Source of the DNA: Coemansia sp. RSA 1804
Taxonomy: Eukaryota; Kickxellomycota; Kickxellomycetes; Kickxellales; Kickxellaceae
DNA: 23,944 bases
Assembly (NCBI GenBank): GCA_027578815.1
Contig: JANBTH010000245.1
Span: 1-23,944 of the forward strand
Direction of reading: 5' to 3'
Within the stretch, counting starts at the first letter, position 1. Every line of letters begins with the position of its first letter. Under the pieces are notes generated by a model. It worked only from the letters and a program-made list of their open reading frames with translations. It made no database searches and had not been told where the DNA came from. This document shows, one piece after another, positions 9,348 to 17,838 of the stretch. Position numbers and translations under genes: made by a program.

Positions 9348-9560
9348 TTTTACGTTTCTTTTGTCTGGTAGAAATGTCCATTGTAACGTAATTTTAGTTC
9401 AAAATTCTGAGCAAGAAACCAGGCGGCTCGATGCGGCTCGGCTCGATCTCGCAGACCGGCTTTATACAGATGATTACGTGTTTGCTCGCCATTCACTTTC
9501 TTGCATCCGAATTTTGTTGTAGTTACTAATTATTCCTTTTTTCTTCATTTATTTATCGTG

Positions 9561-9567
9561 TATAAAG
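9561..9567 (+). promoter_or_regulatory. Possible TATA element of proteasome alpha 2
   Basis: TATAAAG lies about 116 bases before the start codon at 9677, leaving room for a leader of roughly 80 bases. This is a motif match only. Confidence 0.4.
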
Positions 9568-9600
9568 GCAGCATTGGCAACAACAACCCATCAGAAGGAT

Positions 9601-9622
9601 TGACTGACTGACCGACCGACTG
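9601..9622. repeat. TGAC/CGAC tetranucleotide repeat in the proteasome gene leader
   Basis: About five tandem units alternate between TGAC and CGAC. The repeat lies between the TATA-like sequence and the start codon, so it is probably transcribed into the 5' UTR. Confidence 0.7.
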
Positions 9623-9676
9623 GGTTTAATTGACAACAGAACACAGCAACACACAGCACTTTGTAAGCAAGTTTAA

Positions 9677-10411
9677 ATGGACCGCTACAGCTTTTCGCTC
9701 ACGACATTCGCACCCAACGGCAAACTGCTGCAGATTGAGCATGCGCTGGCAGCAGTCGGGAATGGGGCGACAAGCGTTGGCATCAAGGCAGCCAACGGGG
9801 TTGTTATAGCGACGGAGAAGAAGGCGGGGTCGTCGCTTATCGATGTGTCGTCGCTGGAACACATGGTGATGGTATGCGAAAGCATCGGCATGGTGTACTC
9901 GGGCATGGGTCCTGATTTCCGCGTGCTTGTGAACAGCGCGCGCAAGGCGGCGCAAAAGTACCGGCGCATCTATATGGAGGATCCGCCAGTGCGTATCCTG
10001 GTGAAGGAGCTAGCCAGCATCATGCAGGAGTTCACGCAGAGCGGTGGTGTGCGGCCGTTTGGTGTTTCGCTGCTCATTGCGGGTGTCGATGACCGGGGCC
10101 CCAATCTCTACCAGGTTGATCCGTCGGGTTCGTACTTTCCTTGGAAGGCAACCGCCATTGGTAAGAATATGGTTAACTCAAAGACCTTCCTTGAAAAGAG
10201 ATTTGACAACGACATTGATCTTGAGGACGCCGTCTACACTGCCATTCTGACGCTGAAGGAGGGCTTCGAGGGCCAGATGACCGAGCAGTCCATTGATGTG
10301 GGTGTTATTACCACCATTCCCACCACACAGGCCGATGGCAAGCAGAAGCCACCAAGGTTCCAGCGTCTGTCGCCAGCGGAGATCAAGGACTATCTGTCCA
10401 ACGTCGCCTAG
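9677..10411 (+). CDS. PRE8: 20S proteasome subunit alpha 2
   Basis: This is an outer-ring alpha subunit of the 20S proteasome, with a structural and gating role and no proteolytic activity. It has 244 residues, close to the family (about 234-250). The N-terminus YSFSLTTFAPNGKLLQIEHALAAV is the alpha 2 signature, followed by GIKAANGVVIATEKK, GMGPDFRVLV, FTQSGGVRPFGVSLLIAG and the C-terminal LSPAEIKDYLSNVA. Residues KTFLEKRFDNDIDLEDAVYTAILTLKE match human PSMA2 closely. One oddity is His22 in QIEHAL, where nearly all alpha subunits have Tyr. There are no introns. It is transcribed in the same direction as the upstream ubiquitin protease and convergent with GrpE. Confidence 0.96.
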   Translation: MDRYSFSLTTFAPNGKLLQIEHALAAVGNGATSVGIKAANGVVIATEKKAGSSLIDVSSLEHMVMVCESIGMVYSGMGPDFRVLVNSARKAAQKYRRIYMEDPPVRILVKELASIMQEFTQSGGVRPFGVSLLIAGVDDRGPNLYQVDPSGSYFPWKATAIGKNMVNSKTFLEKRFDNDIDLEDAVYTAILTLKEGFEGQMTEQSIDVGVITTIPTTQADGKQKPPRFQRLSPAEIKDYLSNVA

Positions 10412-10792
10412 TAGATCTAAACGTTTTCTCGTGCTACAGCCCACTTCACTCTTTTTTTATTTCCTACTTACTTTTGAGGATATGGAAAGGTGCTTCTTTC
10501 CGTATCTCATTTTTATATTCATAAACACTTTTTGCAATATAGCAAACTTGTGCTATAGACAGATCCCTCTGTTGCATATAACTAATTTTATGTTTTGTCA
10601 AGGCAGGTGTAAGATAAAGCGATTGTGTGTATGTTCGTATCTAAATTGCATATGTATAGATAGAGAGATATAAAAGAAGATAAGAAACAACAGCTTTTGA
10701 TGTAGACGCTTGCAGAAGACCTGGATGTCTCTGGTTCTCGAAGAAACCGAATGGGAAGGGGGTGTACCAGCAGCATAAGTAGCAGCAGTTTG
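10412..10792. other. Convergent spacer between proteasome alpha 2 and GrpE; nothing seen
   Basis: This 381-base AT-rich stretch lies between two convergent stop codons and should hold both 3' UTRs. It has T-rich and A-rich tracts. I saw no conserved protein, RNA gene or repeat. Confidence 0.65.
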
Positions 10793-11542
10793 TTAGTTGC
10801 CGCTTGGATCGAGAACAACGCCAACCTGTGCAGGCCGCAGAACACGGCCATTGAGAATGTATCCGCGCTTCTCAACGGCAAAAACAGTACCTGGTGTCTT
10901 TCCTGGGACTGGGGCCTGGTAGAGCGCATGGGTAGTGTTTGGATCATACGGCTTATCGAGAGGATCAAACGACTTTACGCCATGGGACTCAAGCGCTCTG
11001 AGAAGATTAGATTTCGTCAGCACAACACCGTCAAAGAGATCCACAAGAGACTTGTTATTCGCCTTGTCTTCGACATGCTCCTTGGGGACGTGCTTAAGCG
11101 CTAGCTCCAGAATATCAACCGTATCGAGCAGATCCTTGGCAAACTTTTGGATGGCAAATATCTTTGTGTTCTCCACCTCCGTTTTGCTTCGCGTACGGAT
11201 GTTTTCAGCATCCGCAAGCGATCGCAGATAAGCGTCTTTGAGTTCCTTGATCTTCGCATCCTTCTCAGCAAGGGTCGTTTTGAGTTTGCTTATCTCCTCC
11301 GAGCCAGCAGGCGACGCCTTGGCATCGTTGGACGCCTTGGCATCGTTGGACGCCTTGTCATTGGAAGCCTCAGTGGATGACGCTTCTTTGTTTGGCTCCT
11401 CCTTCTTGGGCTGGGTTTCGCCGGGTTTGTCCGAGTACATGCGACGAGCATAGACTGCTCGCTTGCCAAGCACTCCGCCCGAAACGGCAGGCAGTGACGT
11501 TGGAACACGATAGTAAGCTTTGGACAGAACCGTACGGAACAT
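10793..11542 (-). CDS. MGE1: Mitochondrial GrpE, nucleotide exchange factor for Hsp70
   Basis: GrpE/Mge1 releases ADP from mitochondrial Hsp70 during protein import and folding in the matrix. The product has 249 residues. Residues 1-38 are basic and hydroxylated with no acidic residue (ending KRAVYARRMYS), as expected of a presequence. A charged low-complexity linker (about 40-80) contains tandem KASNDA repeats. A long helix (82-135) includes LAEKDAKIKELKDAYLRSLADAENIRTRS, which matches the GrpE dimerisation coiled coil. The C-terminal beta domain carries the GrpE signature, FDPLDKPYDPNTTHAL through GRVLRPAQVGV. The Met at 11542 is the natural start for this presequence. The gene is divergent from NKAP. 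Confidence 0.95.
   Translation of the reverse strand: MFRTVLSKAYYRVPTSLPAVSGGVLGKRAVYARRMYSDKPGETQPKKEEPNKEASSTEASNDKASNDAKASNDAKASPAGSEEISKLKTTLAEKDAKIKELKDAYLRSLADAENIRTRSKTEVENTKIFAIQKFAKDLLDTVDILELALKHVPKEHVEDKANNKSLVDLFDGVVLTKSNLLRALESHGVKSFDPLDKPYDPNTTHALYQAPVPGKTPGTVFAVEKRGYILNGRVLRPAQVGVVLDPSGN
11313..11366 (-). repeat. 18-base tandem repeat inside the GrpE gene
   Basis: Two exact copies of an 18-base unit (11313-11330 and 11331-11348) and a diverged third partial copy encode ASNDAK repeats in the linker between presequence and coiled coil. The unit keeps the reading frame, so copy number can change without disrupting the protein. Confidence 0.9.
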
Positions 11543-11912
11543 GAGTGCTATGTATAATTGAGAATAAAATAAAAGAATGATTTGATTTCTATCGAAGAAT
11601 AATAATAAATATTAAAAAGGTAAAAGAGAAAAAAAAAGCAGAAAAAGGCATTTAGCGCCAAAGATAATTTTTATCTCTTGAAAACAAGGTTGCTTACCGT
11701 GAAGAAAAAATAAAAAAATTGTGCATGTGGGGCGATCTTTGTATTGGTCAATGCTGATATTGCCCCATAAAAACAAGAGCCGAATAGGGCACGCAGATTT
11801 AGATGGCTCGCCTTTTCATGAGTTTTCTATATCGGGGCATCCTTTCTGTAAGCCTTTGCCTTCTTTCACTTTTGTGCTCTTTGCCATCTTCACATGTTTT
11901 AGTTTCTTACCC
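11543..11912. other. Divergent spacer between GrpE and NKAP; promoters
   Basis: This 370-base AT-rich spacer separates two divergent start codons. A-rich tracts lie at about 11580-11720. The NKAP side is pyrimidine-rich (11821-11910) just before its start. An out-of-frame ATG at 11803 would overlap the NKAP frame, which suggests the main transcription start is downstream of it. No RNA gene was seen. Confidence 0.6.
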
Positions 11913-13292
11913 ATGTCCTCAGCCAGCAGCAAATACCGACATTCTAGGTCGCCAGAGCGTCAGCGGGATTCACAGTCACGATACCGCAATGATGACAGGT
12001 ACAGTGGGGATAGGAGAGAACAGGACCGGTATTCCAAGGATTTCTTTATCGATAGAGAAAGAGGTAGTGACAGAGAAAGACGCGACTACAGGTATAGCGA
12101 GAAGGACAAGGAAAGGGACGAGTATGGACGCAGCAGAAGAAAGGGCAGTGGTGAGCGCACAGCCAGTTCCCGGCAGCGACGACCATCGTCAAGGGATCCT
12201 GAAGATCGCTCACAGTCTCCGGACAGATACAGACACAGAGACCGCGACAATCAGAGGCAATTTCAGAGACGCGAGTTTTCTGAAAGAAGGCGGCCTTCGC
12301 GTTTTGGACCACCAAAGCGTGAGCATGGAGGCCCTTCTGATTCGGAGTACCTTGAGAAGCGGCGCATTCAAAGGGAGGCTATAAGGTTTTCCATATGGCC
12401 GTCATCGCAGTCAGAGTCCGAAGACAAGGATGACATTGCTGAGGAGGCTCGTGTTTTGGCCGAGCAGAAGAACAAACTAGACGAGTTTGCCAACAGGGGC
12501 AACGACATCCCAAGTGACGACGATGAACTGAGCGATGCTTTATCCTTGTCCGACTCCGACAACCAATCTGAAAGCGCATATTCCGACGATTCTGATTCCG
12601 ATAGCCGGACACGACGGCGAAAGCGCTCAAAGAAACATTCTAGTTCTTCTCGCAGGTCTCGCAAAAAGAAGGATATTGAAGAACGCTCAAGACGCAAGCG
12701 GAGCAAACGAGATAAGAAAAGTAAGCATACCAGTAGTAAGAACCATCGTCGGCATAAGCATAGAGCACGCGCTGCTTCAGACAGAAGCGCATCTTTAAGC
12801 GACCGCAGTGATGCGTATTCGGACAAGGACGAGGATGATAAAAAGAGATATGTTCCGAATAAGAAACCCAGCCACAGGACCCACGAGGATTCCACCAATT
12901 CTGACGAGTATTCTGATGACGAGGTTGGTCCAATGCCTGCCAGTGACTATGCTTCTCGGCTTGCTGAAAACAGCTTTGGTGGTGCATTGTTGCCCGGAGA
13001 GGGCTCTGCGATGGCCGCATACGTGCAGGCCGGAGAGAGAATCCCACGCAGAGGTGAAATTGGAGTTGACCAGCAGATGATTGAAAGGCTGGAGACATCT
13101 GGATACGTAATGAGCGGCAACAGACACCGTCGGATGGATGCTGTTCGCCAGCGCAAGGAGAGTCAGGTAGCTAGTGCTGAAGAAAAACGTCAGATGCTTC
13201 TGCAGAGCCATGAAGACCGCCTTAAAAAAGAGTCCCAGATTATTGCAGAGTTTAAAGACATGTTGTCCAAGAAGGAAAGGCAGAAAAGATAG
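11913..13292 (+). CDS. NKAP family RS-rich splicing-associated protein
   Basis: NKAP proteins (SynMuv product domain) bind spliceosomes and RNA in the nucleus. The product has 459 residues from the ATG at 11913. The in-frame ATG at 11721 would add a hydrophobic, non-conserved leader from pyrimidine-rich UTR, so I reject it. Residues 1-120 are Arg/Ser/Asp/Glu-rich (SPERQRDSQSRYRNDDR). A central YLEKRRIQREAIRFSIWPSSQSESE segment matches the NKAP region before its acidic stretch. Residues about 180-330 alternate acidic-Ser and Lys/Arg-Ser blocks. The conserved C-terminal domain (about 340-455) includes GGALLPGEGSAMAAYVQAG, RIPRRGEIG and SGYVMSGNRHRRMDAVR, which are near identical to human NKAP. 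NKAP has no Saccharomyces cerevisiae ortholog, so this again points away from budding yeasts. Confidence 0.9.
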   Translation: MSSASSKYRHSRSPERQRDSQSRYRNDDRYSGDRREQDRYSKDFFIDRERGSDRERRDYRYSEKDKERDEYGRSRRKGSGERTASSRQRRPSSRDPEDRSQSPDRYRHRDRDNQRQFQRREFSERRRPSRFGPPKREHGGPSDSEYLEKRRIQREAIRFSIWPSSQSESEDKDDIAEEARVLAEQKNKLDEFANRGNDIPSDDDELSDALSLSDSDNQSESAYSDDSDSDSRTRRRKRSKKHSSSSRRSRKKKDIEERSRRKRSKRDKKSKHTSSKNHRRHKHRARAASDRSASLSDRSDAYSDKDEDDKKRYVPNKKPSHRTHEDSTNSDEYSDDEVGPMPASDYASRLAENSFGGALLPGEGSAMAAYVQAGERIPRRGEIGVDQQMIERLETSGYVMSGNRHRRMDAVRQRKESQVASAEEKRQMLLQSHEDRLKKESQIIAEFKDMLSKKERQKR

Positions 13293-14275
13293 CCGTATAT
13301 ACATGCTTATATATTGGATTATTCTTTTCGGTTTATTTATTTAACTAAATGCTAACATAAATGCAACTGTTCTAATTAAATATATGGGCATACATTAATA
13401 TATGACAATATTTATATTAGGTAATTTTTCCAACTTTGCTGGTGTTTGTTGAAGAACCCAGCGCATCACCATTGGCTTGTCTCTGATTTTATAGCAGGTT
13501 TGCTTCTTTTTACTTTATCTGGCTATTTAATAACGATGACTGTGTATCTCTTGCAAAATTCTCATGTATAAGTTCCCTGTAATCTTTTGCACTAGTGCGT
13601 TTAGGTGTACCGCTTATACATAAGGCGCGTTAGGTTGATTTTGCAGTTTTCATTTGTTTAAAGGTTACATTGCTAGGAGGAGTTTCATTGCCTGTCATTC
13701 TTCTTTGTATTGACCTTGCTATAGCTTTATTTGCCTTTTTGAAGCCATGTTTTATTATCTGTTTAGTAAATATTTCAATGCAAAATACAATTAATCCTAG
13801 CTAATAAGCTTTTATGTATATATCGTTTGGAAGGAATGATGAGTGGTAGAGGCAAAAAGTGTTTAATCAGGCGAGGATTGGAGCCCTATTTATACTCAAT
13901 TTTTATTAATTTAATGCTAGTTATTTTTAGAGTAAAAATTTTGAAAACAGTTTATTTCAAATTACCAAATGAATTTCATGTCCAAGATTGAACAAGGTTG
14001 GAAAATGAAGGACGGGCTTTGCTGCGCTTAACATGGATTTCTCCATTTCAATAAAAAGATATAAATTCAAGCTCAAAGCAAAACGGCAAACGTTTCCGTA
14101 AATGTAGAAAGACAAAGGGGAGCAAGCCAAGACGTTAAAAATTGAAATATACCCGTTTTCTCTTTCAAAATGTATATATTAATTTAGATTATTTAAACTA
14201 TTTAAAAGTATAATTATCAAGCAGTTGGACAATTTTAAAAGATTACAACTACATGATATAAATAGTGTCTAGTTC
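13293..14275. other. AT-rich convergent spacer between NKAP and RPL10; no gene found
   Basis: This is the longest stretch without a gene (983 bases). It lies between two convergent genes and is strongly AT-rich, with many TATATA and TTTATT segments. No open frame of note occurs on either strand. A box C-like AATGATGA at 13835-13842 has no box D partner at a suitable distance. I found no tRNA box B, snRNA signature or long inverted repeat. Confidence 0.6.
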
Positions 14276-14923
14276 TTACAAAGCCAGGTTCTTGAGGTTT
14301 GCAGCCAGTGGACCATGGCAACTGATATACTTTATATGGCAACCATCCAGCTTAATCAGCTTGTTCTCTCGTGCCACGACATACTCCTTGCGGTTAAGCT
14401 TAGTAAAGCCCCAGTTCTTGGAGACAACAATTTTTTGGCGGCCAGGAAACTTGTATTTGCAACGGCGTAGAGCCTCAATAACAGCAGCCTTGTTGTTGTC
14501 TTTGGTGCGAATAGAGATTAGAGCCTGTCCAATGTTGACGCGAGCAACAGTGCCATAGGGCTTGCCATAAGCGCCCCGCATGCCTGTCTGCAGACGGTCA
14601 GCACCAGCACATGAAAGCATCTTGTTGATACGCAAAACGTGGAATGGATGCACCCGGATACGCAGATGGAACGACCCCTTTCCTGCGTTCTTGAGCATGT
14701 ACTTGTTGCCGTTGATGCGCGCAGCCTCAAGCGCCTCGCTGGATATTTGCTGGTACTCATCTGACAGAAGATGCACACACAGTGGAAACTCGTCAACACT
14801 AGCTTTCTTCTGACCTATATCAAACAGCCTAATCTTTGGGTCTGGCACTCCACGGCAGAACCGGGATTTGGGATAAGGCTTGTTCTTGCAATAGCGATAG
14901 CACCGAGCAGGACGACGACCCAT
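14276..14923 (-). CDS. RPL10: 60S ribosomal protein uL16 (RPL10)
   Basis: This large-subunit protein sits near the peptidyl transferase centre and is fitted late in 60S maturation. It has 215 residues, the usual eukaryotic length. MGRRPARCYRYCKNKPYPKSR at the start and the P-site loop region LSCAGADRLQTGMRGAYGKP (103-122) are diagnostic, as are KMLSCAGADR and GRQKIVVSKNWGFTK. The frame is unbroken, with no coding intron. The start context is ACAATGGG. A TATATAA-like sequence on the minus strand at about 14990-15003 lies some 70 bases upstream and may be its TATA element. Confidence 0.97.
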   Translation of the reverse strand: MGRRPARCYRYCKNKPYPKSRFCRGVPDPKIRLFDIGQKKASVDEFPLCVHLLSDEYQQISSEALEAARINGNKYMLKNAGKGSFHLRIRVHPFHVLRINKMLSCAGADRLQTGMRGAYGKPYGTVARVNIGQALISIRTKDNNKAAVIEALRRCKYKFPGRQKIVVSKNWGFTKLNRKEYVVARENKLIKLDGCHIKYISCHGPLAANLKNLAL

Positions 14924-15873
14924 TGTGGTTATATTCTATTATTGGAGATTCAAAGATAGAGTGTTGACAATAGCTCACGTAAATAGCAAACTATATATTA
15001 TATAAAAGAAAAACAAAATAACCTTGACAACATAGCACAACAAGTGAAAATGAAAATGAAAACGAAAACAGAGAAATTTTGGCTTTTCAAATATGTTTTC
15101 CTTTATATAGCAAATGAAGACGTTCTGTTTTGGCACCTTATTCTTCAATGCTTCAAAATTTGCAAACAAATGTACACACATGTAAAAGTGTAATAAGGGT
15201 ACGATAAAACCAATGTGGTTGCCGCAGCAGAATATGCCATATGACTCTCTCTCAGCAGCCAAGGGCTCACAAGGCCCTGAGTTGTCAACAAATGCGTATT
15301 GTGAAGCATATGTCACCAAGATAAAGTAATGTTCTGCGTGGTCAATATGTTGTGCACAAAAATAAAAATGGAAAGCGCACTAACATGCTCATATTAAATA
15401 TTAGAGTGCTTGGTGTTTGCAATGCGAGTGGCAAACGAGCATATCATCACATGTATCATCTACCCTTGAAGATTCACATTTAGCATTCAAACAAAAGCAT
15501 TCTGTACTTTCACCAACCAGTCTCTTCTGTCCGCGGTGTTTTAAAATGCTTCATGTTTATTAGAAAGTTAATGCACACATCTATTGATAGATGTTTTATC
15601 TTTCACACATTAGTGGAGGAACAGGCTGTACTTGTTCTTCATGCCAACCCAATGAAAACCGAGCATACAAAAACCAATTTATTTTGGCATCATCATCTTC
15701 ACAGTAAATAGTAGACATACTTTTTTTAGCGCCAGAATAGGTAAAAGAAAACAAACAAACAAGACACACTCAAGGGTAAAGAGAATGCTTATTACCTAGC
15801 ACTGCTGAACAGTTGAAATAAAACAATAATAAAAAGAAGACAAATGTCTCCTCAAAAGCAAAGCACGCCATGA
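14924..15873. other. Spacer between RPL10 and SET (both minus); no gene established
   Basis: This 950-base spacer holds the RPL10 promoter (right of 14923) and the SET 3' UTR (left of 15874). It is AT-rich apart from a GC-richer island at about 15210-15300. One minus-strand frame of 114 codons (15319-14975) crosses the island, but its second half is Phe/Tyr/Lys-rich translation of AT sequence and matches nothing I know. A 7-base-pair hairpin lies at 15577-15594. Tandem GAAAAT-type units lie at about 15046-15070. Confidence 0.5.
15577..15594. repeat. Small perfect hairpin
   Basis: ACATCTA and TAGATGT form a perfect 7-base-pair stem around the loop TTGA. It lies about 280 bases downstream of the SET stop codon on the minus strand, in the presumed 3' flank. 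Such a hairpin can arise by chance in AT-rich DNA. Confidence 0.6.
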
Positions 15874-17323
15874 TTAGGCGCGCTTCGCACGCTTGCTAGC
15901 TGGGGCGTCTTCTGCATCATCCTCCGACTCTGCATTGTCAGCATCGCCATTGACGTCATCTTCGTTGTCGCTGTTAGCAAAGTCGAAAACAGGAGTATCG
16001 TCTTCGTCGTCAGAGTTCTCGGTGCCTGTAAAGTACATGCCGGCATTGGGGAAAAGATCATTGGCAATCAGGTCCGCAAGCTCTGAGCCGTTACCGTCGT
16101 TAAACCAGCAGAAAAAGCTGGCATCCTCGTTCTCTGAAAACGCATCGCTATCCTCATCGCACTGCTCCTTCTTTGCTGGAGCGGTGAGGTCTTTGCCCTC
16201 CTTCCAGTCAATCTTGTGGTTGACTACCTTTGCCTCGTCTCTTTTGGTAAAGTCAAACTCCTTTACTAGCGCATTGTTTGTAAAGTAGGGGTTCTCAGAA
16301 AACTCAAATACAATTCTGTAGTTGATTGGGTTCTCCGTCGAGCGGTCGATTGCAATCCTCTGCAGATATGCTATCGCCTACACATCAATATGATCCAAAA
16401 GGCCAGGATTTAGAACTGTATCAACAAAATGACAGACATAAACAAAAAAAACGCAACAAAAACAATATAAAATCCGCCTGTCTTACCTCTGCGTCCTCCA
16501 TTTCAATAAGAGATGCTACATATTGCACATATCAAACAAGTTAAATAAAAGTTAGCGCAAACTTCACAGATCTTGATTACATAAACAAATCTGATGATCA
16601 GTTCCACTTTTGCAACCTCCAAAGATCTGGCCATGCAGATATGAATTCGCTAATCGTGTGACAATGCAGATCATTTCAAAAGGTTGGTGCAAAAAAATAA
16701 CCAGTATTCTATCTGTGCAAGCTCTGTTCATACAGACGACTTACTTATAATAGGGTGGTTCTCGAGCTACAATTCATGGATCAGTTTAATATACAAATAA
16801 AACACATTTAAAGCAAACATGCACCGTTAGTCTTTTTCTATCTCATAAAAGCCCAGTAAACACTGTCTGAAAACTTTGAAATATTCAGCAAAATCCGTTA
16901 TTCCCAATAAAACTTACACATGTTAGCCAAAACTTTGGAATTTTGGCAATAACACCCTCGCGCTTCTTGTACAAAGCCGCCTTTTTCAGTTCGTATTTCG
17001 CATGCAGAGCAGCCTCCTCATCGACTACAACAACGCCAATTATTGCAATGTCAGCAAAAGATAAAAGTAAGAGCAAATATAGTTAGCACCAATATCGCAT
17101 ACATAGCTGCAATATAACTATATGTAGATCATTGCTAATCTAAGCCACCGCTTTAAAGGTAATGCATATGCTTTTAATAGAAAACACTTTTTGTACATTG
17201 GCAATTCTGACTACTAAAGCGCATACCTAGCTGATCGACTATCACGTTAATCTCAATGTTAATGTCGCTAAGCTCCTGCAGAGGGATTTCAATTCCCTCG
17301 TGTGCTCCGTTCTCGGCTGCCAT
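15874..17323 (-). CDS. SET/TAF-I-type histone chaperone (NAP family), five exons
   Basis: SET-family proteins bind histones and aid chromatin assembly. The coding sequence, on the minus strand, is 17323-17227, 17024-16918, 16766-16745, 16515-16487 and 16377-15874: 759 bases, 252 residues. I assembled it by hand. Donors are GTATGC, GTAAGT, GTAAGT and GTAAGA, and every acceptor is TAG. The joined protein matches human SET without gaps over the core: KKREGVIAKIPKFWLT, then LENHPIITSLIEMEDAE, then AIAYLQRI, then FSENPYFTNNALVKEF and DASFFCWFNDG. Residues 1-35 begin the dimerisation helix, about three residues shorter than in human SET. The last 55 residues are Asp/Glu-rich and end in a basic KRAKRA that could be a nuclear signal. 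Exons 3 and 4 are only 22 and 29 bases long. No single open frame shows this gene, and a naive annotation would lose half of it. Confidence 0.88.
16487..16515 (-). other. 29-base micro-exon of SET (exon 4)
   Basis: The exon is flanked by TAG and GTAAGA. It completes the Thr codon and encodes SLIEMEDAE, which continues into AIAYLQRI in exon 5 in phase 0. A GCTAAC branch-like sequence lies on the minus strand about 35 bases upstream. Confidence 0.85.
16745..16766 (-). other. 22-base micro-exon of SET (exon 3)
   Basis: The exon is flanked by TAG and GTAAGT and encodes LENHPII plus the first base of a Thr codon. NHP is the most conserved tripeptide of this segment in SET proteins (FVNHPQVSALL in human). 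Only with this exon does the spacing between the FWLT and IEMEDAE segments equal that of human SET. Confidence 0.85.
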
Positions 17324-17838
17324 ATTTGAATGCTGAAAGACCACTGAGCAAATGGTATTAGCTGAATTATATATAGATCCAATAATCCAAAAATACCACG
17401 GGTATCCAGTTCACTGTATTATAACAAATGGCAAAGATGTGGATGTTCTTCTTTGGGTTTCAGACACAACTGTCAGTACTGTCTCAGAATATTTCTGTTG
17501 TCCGTTTGCGCTATGATGTATACTATAGAATAGTAAAGAACAAGGATATAGCTATATTTGAAGCAAGAAGAGTCAAACAAAAAAGTAGCAGTTCGAGTAA
17601 AGTGGAGACAAGCCGTACACCGTGGTGGTCGAGCGGCAAACCAGAACATGAAGCTGCCCTTCCTTTCGTTCAACTTGCAGCAGATTTCTTTTTTTGGTTC
17701 CAAAAAAATTCTGGTAATCGACAGATCTGATCTAATGATTTCTTAGTTTTATATTTTGGCCGTGATTGTCATAAATTTTTTGGAACACAATAGCACGATT
17801 GCCATTGGCTGTGCGCGCTAATGAATTTTTTGATCAGC
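17324..17838. other. Spacer between SET and mitochondrial EF-G; SET promoter
   Basis: This 515-base spacer holds the SET promoter and the EF-G 3' UTR. A TATATATAA sequence on the minus strand at about 17366-17374 lies 45 bases before the SET start codon and may be its TATA element. A plus-strand frame of 100 codons (17428-17730) is Phe/Ser/Lys-rich and unrecognised, and I do not call it a gene. A tRNA box A-like TGGTCGAGCGG occurs at 17626-17636 without the rest of a tRNA. Confidence 0.55.
17366..17374 (-). promoter_or_regulatory. Possible TATA element of SET
   Basis: TATATATAA on the minus strand lies about 45 bases upstream of the start codon at 17323. This is a motif match only, and the region is AT-rich in general. 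Confidence 0.3.

Larger units (their letters stand above)
9348..9676. other. Spacer between the ubiquitin protease and proteasome alpha 2
   Basis: This 329-base spacer holds the 3' region of the protease gene and the promoter and leader of the proteasome gene. It contains an imperfect repeat of CGGCTCGAT at about 9424-9450, a TATAAAG at 9561-9567, and tetranucleotide repeats at 9601-9622. I did not see the yeast proteasome control element GGTGGCAAA. Confidence 0.6.

Noticed and set aside
11721..11912. Upstream extension of NKAP to 11721
   Set aside because: The 64 extra residues are hydrophobic and non-conserved, and would place a membrane-like segment on a nuclear RS protein. The ATG at 11913 begins the RS-rich sequence directly.
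13835..13842. Box C-like AATGATGA, suggesting a C/D snoRNA
   Set aside because: No CTGA box D lies at a suitable distance downstream and there is no terminal stem.
14975..15319. 114-codon minus-strand frame upstream of RPL10
   Set aside because: The second half is Phe/His/Tyr/Lys translation of AT-rich DNA and overlaps the RPL10 promoter region. I noted only the GC-richer part as a weak finding.
17620..17690. tRNA-like sequence (box A-like TGGTCGAGCGG, then GTTCAACTT and a T run)
   Set aside because: The D-stem does not pair, the box B lacks the GGTTCGA core, and no acceptor stem can be drawn.
17428..17730. 100-codon plus-strand frame between SET and EF-G1
   Set aside because: It is low-complexity Phe/Ser/Lys-rich sequence with no recognisable domain, in the promoter and 3' UTR spacer of two minus-strand genes.
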